Of a DNA stretch of 41,969 nt, positions 1 to 7,298 are shown in pieces. Source of the stretch: a virus. The notes beneath the pieces are model-generated. The model was not told the DNA's origin. It searched no databases and saw only the letters and a program-made list of their open reading frames with translations. The stretch covers positions 1-41,969 of IMG/VR virus record IMGVR_UViG_3300005466_000047, one strand, 5' to 3'. The position numbers and the translations under genes are program-made. Within the stretch, counting starts at the first letter, position 1. Each line of letters begins with the position of its first letter.

Positions 1-105
1 AGCAGTTTCAATTATACCATCACTGTAATAACTGCGCAAATCAACTGCACAGGTATTAATTAATTCATCCAGTGAGCGGTATTGTAACTCTTTATTGGTG
101 ACCAT
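1..105 (-). CDS. Partial structural (ring/connector-like) protein, 5' end only
   Basis: The first 35 codons of a gene that runs off the left edge can be read from an ATG at 103-105. The peptide begins MVTNKELQYRSLDELINTC and continues with a segment SYYSDGIIETA. It starts four bases after the stop of the gene at 110-793, so it belongs to the same operon. A segment of the type YxSDGIIExA near the N-terminus is what I recall from a crAss-like connector/ring protein that follows the short ring protein in those genomes, and the gene order fits. This is a resemblance from memory, and the fragment is too short for firm assignment. Confidence 0.6.
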   Translation of the reverse strand, partial: MVTNKELQYRSLDELINTCAVDLRSYYSDGIIETA

Positions 106-109
106 GTAA

Positions 110-793
110 TTACTTTAATACACTGATGTTATCATTCTTTATATCTGATGGCAACTTTATTTCAATTCCGAAATCCTGCAATATGAACTTCTCTACTTCC
201 TGCAGAATGAAATCAGGCACATTCAAATCCTGGTCTTGTCTGCGTTTACATCTGTCAGGACCACAACATTTAAATACACTAATGTCCTCTTCAAATATAC
301 CTTCAATTCTCACAGCAGGGTAATCTACATTAGGGAAATATAACTTGTCATTCAGGAACCAGCAATACTTGCTACTATTGTACTTAAAGTTCTTATCTGC
401 AGATAACATATTGTAGATATCTGAGTTACGTATCATTTTAAATATTGTAGTACCGTCCAGTGATGTTATAGAGTTAACCATTGGTCCATATACACCCTCT
501 GTGAACATGGGCATATCTAACTTTGTTCTCCTGAATGTACTGTATGACTTTGGAGCACCACATTTTATAGCTTCTACTTTATCTACCTCTTCCAGTTCTA
601 CCCAATCCAGTGTCTCAAATACAGATGAGAACTTAGTCAATGTACCTTTTTCATCCAGCCTTTTCATTATAGGTGCTGAATGCTTTTTGAATAACATATA
701 TATCTCTTTATCTGTTGTAAAGGAATCTTGTTTATTGGCTTTTAACAAGTTCCTCACACGAGAGCACACATCGTTTATTAATAGTCTAGCCAT
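110..793 (-). CDS. Ring/head-tail connector protein, crAss-like type
   Basis: A 227-residue protein with no signal peptide or membrane segment. The order of its segments matches what I recall of a crAss-like phage ring protein: an N-terminal helix (RVRNLLKANKQ), an APIMKR segment, a beta-rich centre with VNSITSLDGTT, and the ending LYFPNVDYPAVRIEGIFEED. The Cys-rich stretch CCGPDRCKRRQ near residue 175 could bind metal, which is my inference. Its ATG overlaps the stop of the preceding gene by one base (TAATG), pointing to translational coupling. The next structural gene starts four bases after its stop. The role would be to build the collar between portal and tail. The family call is from recognition, not from a search. 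Confidence 0.65.
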   Translation of the reverse strand: MARLLINDVCSRVRNLLKANKQDSFTTDKEIYMLFKKHSAPIMKRLDEKGTLTKFSSVFETLDWVELEEVDKVEAIKCGAPKSYSTFRRTKLDMPMFTEGVYGPMVNSITSLDGTTIFKMIRNSDIYNMLSADKNFKYNSSKYCWFLNDKLYFPNVDYPAVRIEGIFEEDISVFKCCGPDRCKRRQDQDLNVPDFILQEVEKFILQDFGIEIKLPSDIKNDNISVLK

Positions 794-1365
794 TATTGTT
801 CAAATTTGAACTCATCATATGTTTTCAACTGTTCATTCAGTATCTCCTTTTTCTTTCTTGGAGTACGGAATACTTCATCCATAAAGCGTGTATTGTGTAC
901 ACAAATGAAATATTTCCAACTGACTTTGAATATTTTCAATACTTTGGATTTAATTGAACAGTTTGGATAGAAGCCCCAGAACTTAGCAAAGTATGAACGG
1001 GCTCTATTGTTCTTATTCCTGAAAAAGAATAATCTTGGTTCAAATCCATCTCTCTCCTGAATGTTATATACGGCAGATGTCTTCTCATTCAATGCCCTTG
1101 CCAGGGAGAATTTGTTAATCCTGGTTGGAAATGCACCAATGAACATTGCCCCTATAAAATAGGGTAATTCTATACCACCTCTATTGCTACCCATCACATC
1201 TACCAGATAACTTCCAAACTGCATCATCACCTTTTCAATATTGTATTTATCAAGTTCAGGGTATTTAGCTTTCAACTGCTTACAGAATTCAGGATTGACA
1301 ATATTGTATATATTTTTGTTCTTTCCTGATTCAATACCTACTCCATATGATTCAGTATTTGCCAT
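793..1365 (-). CDS. Conserved hypothetical protein next to the ring genes
   Basis: This 190-residue soluble protein is rich in aromatic and basic residues in its second half (RLFFFRNKNNRARSYFAKFW, then SIKSKVLKIFKVSWKYFICV). The middle carries GSNRGGIELPYFIGAMFIGA. Proteins with a GxxxGxIEL-like segment followed by a basic aromatic block occur next to structural genes in crAss-like phages. I recall them as uncharacterised and cannot give a function. It appears to be the first gene of its transcript: a hairpin terminator lies upstream at 1463-1481, and its stop overlaps the start of the ring gene by one base. A basic surface could mean DNA or RNA binding, but no catalytic motif is visible. Confidence 0.6.
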   Translation of the reverse strand: MANTESYGVGIESGKNKNIYNIVNPEFCKQLKAKYPELDKYNIEKVMMQFGSYLVDVMGSNRGGIELPYFIGAMFIGAFPTRINKFSLARALNEKTSAVYNIQERDGFEPRLFFFRNKNNRARSYFAKFWGFYPNCSIKSKVLKIFKVSWKYFICVHNTRFMDEVFRTPRKKKEILNEQLKTYDEFKFEQ

Positions 1366-1462
1366 ATAACAAGATACGATTTTTTCTTTACAAAACTATG
1401 AAAATGCAACAACAAGTTCCATTTAAACTTAGTATGTTAATAACTGAAAATGTTATAAACAA

Positions 1463-1481
1463 CAAAAGCTCCCAAAGGAGC
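1463..1481 (-). terminator. Probable rho-independent terminator after the 494-residue appendage gene
   Basis: Reading the minus strand, GCTCC-TTTG-GGAGC is followed directly by TTTTGTT. This is a 5-bp GC-rich stem with a 4-base loop and a short T tract. It lies about 70 bases after the stop at 1550 and about 100 bases before the next start at 1365. The stem is short, so confidence is moderate. Confidence 0.55.
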
Positions 1482-1549
1482 AATTGATGCTAATGCAGAA
1501 AGAGCCAGAAACTGCAGAAGGATATTAGGAGTATTAATTATAATTATAA

Positions 1550-3034
1550 TCAGAATAAAGGTAGATAGAACGGAAGTGTATTAATGATTGAAGTATCTGA
1601 CCATCTGGCTACCATTCTGAATTGGTTAGTTGGAGTTATAGCTACAGCCTGTAATGTCATTGGTATTGATGTACTGCGCAAACCTAATGGTGATGTAGAG
1701 ACAATTCTGGAACCCATTAAGTTATTTGAAGTGTCATATACCTGTAGTGTTACAGTGTCATATGGAATTGCCCCTGCACCAAACAGTGAGTCATAAATCC
1801 ATGAAACATTCAGAGTACCTGCCAAGACAGTTGTAGCTGTGCTCTGTTCAGTTACAGTGAATCTATCCAGGGTGAATGATGGCAGAGATGTAGGTGAGCC
1901 ATTCCACGCTGTTGAACCAGATGTAATGAGAAATCCAAAGTATGCAGGTGTAGATACTGGATCAAGTTGCTGGAGTGAACCACCATTATCAAATACAGGG
2001 TCTATAACAGATATCTGTACATTGGTAATTACAGAACCTGATGTACTAGGAGTTCCAGGTATAGATACTGTAGCTGATGTACTATTAGCAGGATAGAGAA
2101 TGCTACTAAATGTTTTATAACCAGATACACTATCATTGAATGAACCAGTCAGGTACATGCCATATGGATTAGCATATAGCGAGGTTATCAAACCTGAATA
2201 GGTAAGTGGGTTGGGATTGACAGATACAGACATTGATATTGGTAAACGTGCATTCACACCCCAGAGTAATGGGTCAGATATGCTATCTGAGCAGCAGTTA
2301 GCAAGTATATAACCTTCATAACTGGCAGGTGCAAGTATAGATACAGTTACAGATGTAGTACCTGAAGTTGTGCCACTGGTAGTTAATGAGCTATATGCAG
2401 ATGTAATAGATTTGGGTCTGTAATAAACATTATAACCACATGCAGGTATAACTGCAATATCAGTCCAGCTAATATGAATAATCTCACTGGTACCTGATGT
2501 CAGATATGCAACTGGTGATGTTGGTGTGCCACAGGTAGCAAATTCAGATGTAACTGCTGTATATGAAAATGCTCTGCTAATCTCTGCAGCTACAGGAGTT
2601 ATTGTCAATATGTACCTGGTAGTTGGTAACAGCCCTGTAAATGTACCAATATTAGTTGGTGCAGGTACAAGTATCTGTGTCTGTAGAATAGTACCGGGAG
2701 TAGACTCTAATGCAATAGTAACTGTGTAGCTGGTAATGAATGAACTGAGGTCAGTAAATGAATATGCAACTGAACTATTGGTAGCACTAATAATAGGGAA
2801 TGGATCAGTAAATTTGATAGCCTGTGCTATTGGACAAATAGCATTATCAAAGTTGTTAATATTTTGGATTTCAATATCATAGAGAATATTCTCATTGAGT
2901 GTCAATGTGGCAGTTGTTCCAGACGTAAGAAATGAAGTCCATAAAGAACTACCTGTAGATCTGTATAGTACCTTATAGTCAACATGTCCAGTCAAGTTAG
3001 GGGTAGTCCATGATAAATCAAATACTGCTGCCAT
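1550..3034 (-). CDS. Appendage/fibre protein with fibronectin type III-like domains
   Basis: A 494-residue, Ser/Thr-rich, nearly Lys-free beta protein. The N-terminus (FDLSWTTPNLTGHVDYKVLYR, ending in YDIEIQNI near residue 55) has the Trp and Tyr spacing of a fibronectin type III fold. Similar units appear at about 75-165 (ending TTRYILTITPV) and 165-260 (IIHISWTDIAVIPACGYNVYYR). The remaining 230 residues are beta-rich without a motif I can name. Thr-Ser-Gly-Thr tetrapeptides recur in the predicted loops (for example TTSGTTSGTT near residue 217). It is the last gene of the fibre cluster and is followed by a terminator hairpin. A role as a surface-exposed host-contact or carbohydrate-binding appendage is likely but not proven. 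Confidence 0.7.
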   Translation of the reverse strand: MAAVFDLSWTTPNLTGHVDYKVLYRSTGSSLWTSFLTSGTTATLTLNENILYDIEIQNINNFDNAICPIAQAIKFTDPFPIISATNSSVAYSFTDLSSFITSYTVTIALESTPGTILQTQILVPAPTNIGTFTGLLPTTRYILTITPVAAEISRAFSYTAVTSEFATCGTPTSPVAYLTSGTSEIIHISWTDIAVIPACGYNVYYRPKSITSAYSSLTTSGTTSGTTSVTVSILAPASYEGYILANCCSDSISDPLLWGVNARLPISMSVSVNPNPLTYSGLITSLYANPYGMYLTGSFNDSVSGYKTFSSILYPANSTSATVSIPGTPSTSGSVITNVQISVIDPVFDNGGSLQQLDPVSTPAYFGFLITSGSTAWNGSPTSLPSFTLDRFTVTEQSTATTVLAGTLNVSWIYDSLFGAGAIPYDTVTLQVYDTSNNLMGSRIVSTSPLGLRSTSIPMTLQAVAITPTNQFRMVARWSDTSIINTLPFYLPLF

Positions 3035-3040
3035 ATATAA

Positions 3041-3727
3041 TTAATTGCATAGAAAGGATTCCACAGAAACATTTCCATATTGTTTGTTAATCTGAATCAA
3101 ATTTACTTTATTGTAAAACTCTTGTTCAGTGAAATTCATTTTCATAGTATTGCATTGCTTACAACATGATACACAGTTGTATGGTTCATAACCAACACTG
3201 TTATCTAATCTGTCAACACCATTTAAAGAACCTTGATAATTCTTTAATTCATCTTCTGTAAAGTTTCTATATCTAATCGCAGAAGTGATTGATGGAGAAG
3301 GTATGACGCTCCTTTCATCGATTTCTCCACAATAATAGCATGATTGTTTAACTATAGATAACCATGTGTCTTTAGATAAGGGAGTATAATTACGACTAAT
3401 TGCGTTGAATCTATGAGAATTATATTGTTTATTTTCAAGACTTCTAGGAGTTCTCAATTTGTAATTGGGTTTCCCTTTCAATATAACAGATAACTGATTT
3501 ATACAACCACAGTTTTTCCCTCCCTTTTTAGATACTAAGTTTTTACCTTTAACTTCAATAGTATTACCACACTCACATCTACACAACCAAGTACCTCGTT
3601 TGTTAACATCGCCTTTAGATACTTCTATGCACTTTTCAACAGTTAACATACCAAACCTCCTGCCTACAAAATCTATAGTAGGACACCCTAATTTATTGCC
3701 ATTTATACTAAATCCTTTTTCCATCAT
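3041..3727 (-). CDS. HNH homing endonuclease with N-terminal zinc/AP2-like DNA-binding region
   Basis: The N-terminal part has the pattern GRRFGMLTVEKC, then WLCRCECGN, then VKGKNLVSKKGGKNCGC, as seen in the DNA-binding region of phage HNH homing enzymes. The HNH part has CYYC at about residue 131 of this model, GVDRLDNSVGYEPYNC, and CKQCNTMK, giving two Cys pairs around the catalytic Asp/Asn. I place the start at the double Met (3722-3727), because an upstream Met at 3760 would overlap the preceding gene's end. The gene fits between two fibre genes with only six bases to the next start, typical of a free-standing homing gene. Its Lys/Asn-rich composition contrasts with the Ser/Thr-rich neighbours and suggests transfer. 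Confidence 0.85.
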   Translation of the reverse strand: MMEKGFSINGNKLGCPTIDFVGRRFGMLTVEKCIEVSKGDVNKRGTWLCRCECGNTIEVKGKNLVSKKGGKNCGCINQLSVILKGKPNYKLRTPRSLENKQYNSHRFNAISRNYTPLSKDTWLSIVKQSCYYCGEIDERSVIPSPSITSAIRYRNFTEDELKNYQGSLNGVDRLDNSVGYEPYNCVSCCKQCNTMKMNFTEQEFYNKVNLIQINKQYGNVSVESFLCN

Positions 3728-3734
3728 ATTAAAA

Positions 3735-4214
3735 TTATGGATAATGTACAATAATAGCACCTAATATAGGTGTAGTACTTGAAGCAGAGCTAGGGCAATT
3801 CTGAGCTAGCTGACAGAAGGCTGAACCTAAATCTGTATCAAGTCCAATAGCAGATAATATAGTTTCAACATTACCCTTCAAGTTCAGACACATTTTGTTA
3901 ATGATAGTAGTCAGTGTATCACCATCAATAATACCAAAACAGTTAATTGGAAATCCCTCAGATTTCCTGTAGGTAACACAATTGGTAGATATACTGTCCT
4001 CACAAGGTGTACATGGAATAGCTGATACCTGATTGCCCTGTGTACCTGTGCAATAACCATTAGGCCACACAGGATTAGCTGGCTGGAAGTTACTGGTACC
4101 TTCAGGACAGCAACCACAGTTAGGTTGTACAGATGCTACTGTAAACTCCGGTGGACAATTACAGGGAGCACTATCATTACAGCTATTACAAGGTTGTTGA
4201 GTACAGTTACACAT
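3735..4214 (-). CDS. Cys-rich fibre-associated protein (anchor-like)
   Basis: This 159-residue protein has a very Cys-rich first half (MCNCTQQPCNSC, CNC, CGCC, CTPC), followed by a short helical stretch TLTTIINKMCLNLKGNVETI that could trimerise as a coiled coil, and a short hydrophobic tail. The protein at 6082-6597 has the same plan: scattered Cys pairs, a central segment ending in a helix, and location between fibre genes. I infer a small fibre anchor or adaptor stabilised by metal or disulphides. I do not recognise a named family. It precedes the inserted HNH gene at 3041-3727. Confidence 0.6.
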   Translation of the reverse strand: MCNCTQQPCNSCNDSAPCNCPPEFTVASVQPNCGCCPEGTSNFQPANPVWPNGYCTGTQGNQVSAIPCTPCEDSISTNCVTYRKSEGFPINCFGIIDGDTLTTIINKMCLNLKGNVETILSAIGLDTDLGSAFCQLAQNCPSSASSTTPILGAIIVHYP

Positions 4215-4220
4215 AATTAA

Positions 4221-4901
4221 TTAATTGGTATAGAATCCACGCATATATACATCAAAAACATAACTAACAACTCCCACAGATGCAGAAGATACATTAACTT
4301 TTATATTTGTAGAAGGTGATACCATTAGATATATTGGACTAAAATTACCATTATACGGATGGTTAATAGTAGGAGTTAGCGAGCCACCTAACATTGTTGG
4401 GGTAACTATATCGTTATATGAAGGTAGATTGACTCCCATACTAACAATTGGAGCAGATGTTAGAGTACCAGCACCTATAGAAGTTATAACCAGCTTTATA
4501 TCAGTTACAATGAAGTTACCTGTAGTAGCAGGCGTAATACAAATAGAATATGTACCCGTAACAGTAGCATCTATAGCAGTTACTTTATTCAATGTACTAC
4601 CTATATCTGAGGTAAGTGCAATGTCTCCATCCTTATCCTGTAGATATTGATTTCTACCAGCAGTCATTGTACGAGCATTCAAATTCATTTGCCCTGCAGG
4701 TTGTGCGAACTGGTAGAAGTTATCATCAGTAACTCCAGTTAAATCAGTTTGCATTCTAAGACCTCTAGGGCCACCAGTACCAGTATATACACCTGGACCA
4801 ATTGCTCCAGGAGATACATAGGCCAATACCTGACCTGTAATTGCATCTTGTGAAATAAGAGATGTGTTCAGTAATGTAATGTCTGAATCTGTCTTTATCA
4901 T
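4221..4901 (-). CDS. Phage fibre/tail appendage protein
   Basis: The 226-residue protein shows the common phage-fibre connector signature YLQDKDGDIALTSDIG at about residue 86, just before a C-terminal beta-rich domain of about 125 residues (from VTAIDATVTGTYSICITP to the end). The N-terminal third is Gly/Thr-rich and probably fibrous. Proteins with this signature usually sit at the end of tail or head fibres, with the C-terminal domain serving as the receptor-binding or tip domain. It lies in a colinear series of fibre genes (1550-10546) spaced by a few bases. The receptor cannot be inferred. Confidence 0.7.
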   Translation of the reverse strand: MIKTDSDITLLNTSLISQDAITGQVLAYVSPGAIGPGVYTGTGGPRGLRMQTDLTGVTDDNFYQFAQPAGQMNLNARTMTAGRNQYLQDKDGDIALTSDIGSTLNKVTAIDATVTGTYSICITPATTGNFIVTDIKLVITSIGAGTLTSAPIVSMGVNLPSYNDIVTPTMLGGSLTPTINHPYNGNFSPIYLMVSPSTNIKVNVSSASVGVVSYVFDVYMRGFYTN

Positions 4902-4915
4902 CGTTTAAGGTTTTA

Positions 4916-6079
4916 CTATTTAAAAGATATCCATTGATAGTTAAGTGCGGATCCATATGTAGACCCTCCTAAATTAAGTGTTATTGTACCTGGACTATAT
5001 GTTAACCAGTATTTATTATTAATTAACGCAGCAGAACTCGATATATCTAAAGAATTAATTGTAGCAAATCTTGGTGTATACGGTAGAGAAGATGTTAATA
5101 CAAATGTAGTAGCTGTGCTGCCAGAAGTATTAACATTAAATGAGCCAATATCATAACCGAGATGAGCTAAGTCATTATTTGCAGTTACTGGAAACTTAAT
5201 AATGGTTTTATTACAGGTAACTCCTAAAGTACTATTAGTAACATTTGAATTTATATAAACAGTATATGTAGAACCAGACAATAGTGATGTACCAGATGTA
5301 GCAAAGTTATATGGTATATTAGTATTGCTCTGAGTTATGATATTTATACCATTAATAGCAGTATTACCAGCACTATCTGTTATACGTATAGTAGAACCAT
5401 TATCAGTAAAACCTGTAGGTACGAATGTATAACCATCAAAATATATATTGAAACCTGTACCAAATGCTGGAAGTGTTACCTGTGCGTCTACAATAACTGT
5501 AGAACATGAAGGTGTAACAGCACCAATTGCCGTTGTAACACCGGCTCTCGCATCCAGATATGAAATCCATTGATTGTTAACAGCATCAGCTACAGTAGTT
5601 GGAGTGTTAATCCATCCAGTTAATCCAGCCATTGCACTACTTTGTGAGAAAGCAGGTAGTGTGTTAAGTACAGATGCATTCTCTGCAAGTATTGCCTGTG
5701 CAAGTGATGTAGGAGTTCCAAGTATGGTATTATAACTACAGGTATTAGAAACAAGTAATGCAGTTATAACATTAATTGGTTGACTGGTATTACCATTGAG
5801 GCAATACCCATTAACCTGTGGAATTGCAGTAGCACCAGATGTAAGTATATTATTAACTGATGTCTGTAGGTTAGTTATATCAGTATTATACGTATTCAAT
5901 ACAGTCAGTACCTGATTGTAATTATCAATCTGTGTACTGAGGTTACCACCAATATTCTCAATATAGTCATTAGGATACTGCCTGGTAACAAGAGTTCCAT
6001 TAGAATCTGTATATCTGAGATTCTTGGCAACATTCAATGGAATGTTAGGTACCGATATTGGTGGTGGAGTGAATGGCAT
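4916..6079 (-). CDS. Fibre protein with N-terminal anchor and coiled coil
   Basis: This 387-residue protein starts with a Pro-rich stretch (MPFTPPPISVPNIPL). A helical region at about 45-80 (LSTQIDNYNQVLTVLNTYNT) looks like a trimeric coiled coil. Beta-rich, Thr/Ser/Asn-rich repeats fill the rest, including TSGATA, ATSGTSLLSGST and NTSGSTATT. No enzyme motif is visible. The stop is TAG followed in frame by TAA. It begins two bases after the end of the Cys-rich gene at 6082, so the two are probably made together. It most likely forms a shaft or head fibre attached through its N-terminus, which is inferred from architecture. Confidence 0.65.
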   Translation of the reverse strand: MPFTPPPISVPNIPLNVAKNLRYTDSNGTLVTRQYPNDYIENIGGNLSTQIDNYNQVLTVLNTYNTDITNLQTSVNNILTSGATAIPQVNGYCLNGNTSQPINVITALLVSNTCSYNTILGTPTSLAQAILAENASVLNTLPAFSQSSAMAGLTGWINTPTTVADAVNNQWISYLDARAGVTTAIGAVTPSCSTVIVDAQVTLPAFGTGFNIYFDGYTFVPTGFTDNGSTIRITDSAGNTAINGINIITQSNTNIPYNFATSGTSLLSGSTYTVYINSNVTNSTLGVTCNKTIIKFPVTANNDLAHLGYDIGSFNVNTSGSTATTFVLTSSLPYTPRFATINSLDISSSAALINNKYWLTYSPGTITLNLGGSTYGSALNYQWISFK

Positions 6080-6081
6080 AT

Positions 6082-6597
6082 TTATGGGCCTGCAGGGTTT
6101 ATATTTTGTTTACAAGGGTCACAACATAAGTTTTTCATAAAATCAATCATAATCTGCAGTACACCAAGTATAGTAGTTGGTTGTGGATTAGGAGTAACTA
6201 TACTGACAGGTGCACATGTTGGATCAATTGTCATTGATGTGCTACTGCAATAACCAATACCATTTGGCGCACTTGTATCTGCTATGAATACCGGAAACCC
6301 AAAACAGTTACATTGATATGTGACTGAGTTACGTGGGTATACGCATCCCCATTGAAGTTTTGAGAAATCAATAACAGGTGAAACAGTTATACCATTGACT
6401 GTAGTACTGAGAGCGTTTAATTGTGTAATCAGATTACATAATTGTGAACCCTCAGCTAATACAACATCTGCAATTGAAGCATCTTTGCATAAATTCAGAC
6501 AGGAAATTGCAGTAGACCAGAATGGCCAGGATACACAATCTCCACTAATGCAGTCTGTGCAACCCTTGTTAATACTATTTCCGGCAGTTGGCTCCAT
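6082..6597 (-). CDS. Cys-rich fibre-associated protein (anchor-like)
   Basis: The 171-residue protein carries Cys pairs at the N-terminus (GCTDCISGDC), in the middle (QCNCFGF) and at the C-terminus (NLCCDPCKQ), together with helical segments such as SQLCNLITQLNALSTTVNG. The design parallels that at 3735-4214, and each lies beside a long fibre gene. A metal- or disulphide-stabilised fibre base or adaptor is the most reasonable reading. No known domain is recognised. There is a 39-base gap to the next gene upstream. Confidence 0.55.
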   Translation of the reverse strand: MEPTAGNSINKGCTDCISGDCVSWPFWSTAISCLNLCKDASIADVVLAEGSQLCNLITQLNALSTTVNGITVSPVIDFSKLQWGCVYPRNSVTYQCNCFGFPVFIADTSAPNGIGYCSSTSMTIDPTCAPVSIVTPNPQPTTILGVLQIMIDFMKNLCCDPCKQNINPAGP

Positions 6598-6636
6598 AAA
6601 TACAAGTTACGAAAAACAAATCAAAGTTGCAAATTA

Positions 6637-7293
6637 TTATCTGAAGAACGTAAAGAATCTGCTATTACCACCAGCAGCCGATGTATCTGACTTGAATGTT
6701 GCTATATGTGTACCACCACTACCTGCAGCATTCTGTGTCCATGTAGGATTTGTAGCTACAATAGATGATTGAATCAGGTATGCCAATGCACCGCCTCCAT
6801 TAGCTCCAGCTCCCTGTTGATCTGTAATTGTATATCCTCCATTAATAGTAACTGAAGTAGGTGCACCACCATCCATTACCATACCTGTAACTATGAGTTC
6901 GTTGGTAAACAATGGTGTAACAGTACCAGGTTGTATAACTGTCTGGTTCAGATATGATGCCCCATTATTCTGGTCAATAGCAATGATACCGCTGAATGCA
7001 GCTACAAAGAATGAAGCAAATGAACCACCAGCTATAGAGAATGTATGATTAGCGCCAACATGTACAGGATTTAGACAGTAGAACATTTTGTTGCTGACAC
7101 CATTTGCTGTTAATGTAGAACCTATTGCTGTATATGTATTAGATGCTGCTCCCTGAGAGTCAGATATAGTGAACGTTGTATTGTTTGAACCCACTGTTAT
7201 AATTAATAATGTAGAACCTGTAGTATCTACTGCAGGTGAAGTACCATTTGTACCTGCTATTTTGAATGTATGTGTTACTATAGCTGCTGGCAT
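6637..7293 (-). CDS. Beta-sandwich structural/appendage protein
   Basis: A 218-residue protein that is almost entirely beta strand and Gly/Ala/Thr-rich. It shows alternating segments such as LLIITVGSNNTTFTISDSQG, HTFSIAGGSFASFFVAAFSG and GGALAYLIQSS. Phage and bacterial surface proteins with a similar jelly-roll pattern exist, but I cannot name the family. There is no coiled coil or signal peptide. It starts five bases after the end of the long fibre gene, so it may be its tip or a decorating protein. The function is inferred only from position and composition. Confidence 0.5.
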   Translation of the reverse strand: MPAAIVTHTFKIAGTNGTSPAVDTTGSTLLIITVGSNNTTFTISDSQGAASNTYTAIGSTLTANGVSNKMFYCLNPVHVGANHTFSIAGGSFASFFVAAFSGIIAIDQNNGASYLNQTVIQPGTVTPLFTNELIVTGMVMDGGAPTSVTINGGYTITDQQGAGANGGGALAYLIQSSIVATNPTWTQNAAGSGGTHIATFKSDTSAAGGNSRFFTFFR

Positions 7294-7298
7294 ATATT

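Noticed and set aside
1391-1398. TAGTTTTG, a -7-like box upstream of the 190-residue gene
   Set aside because: No TTTG or TTG exists at 19-21 bases upstream, so it does not fit the spacing of the other promoters. It might be a weak promoter after the 1463-1481 terminator, but I cannot support it.
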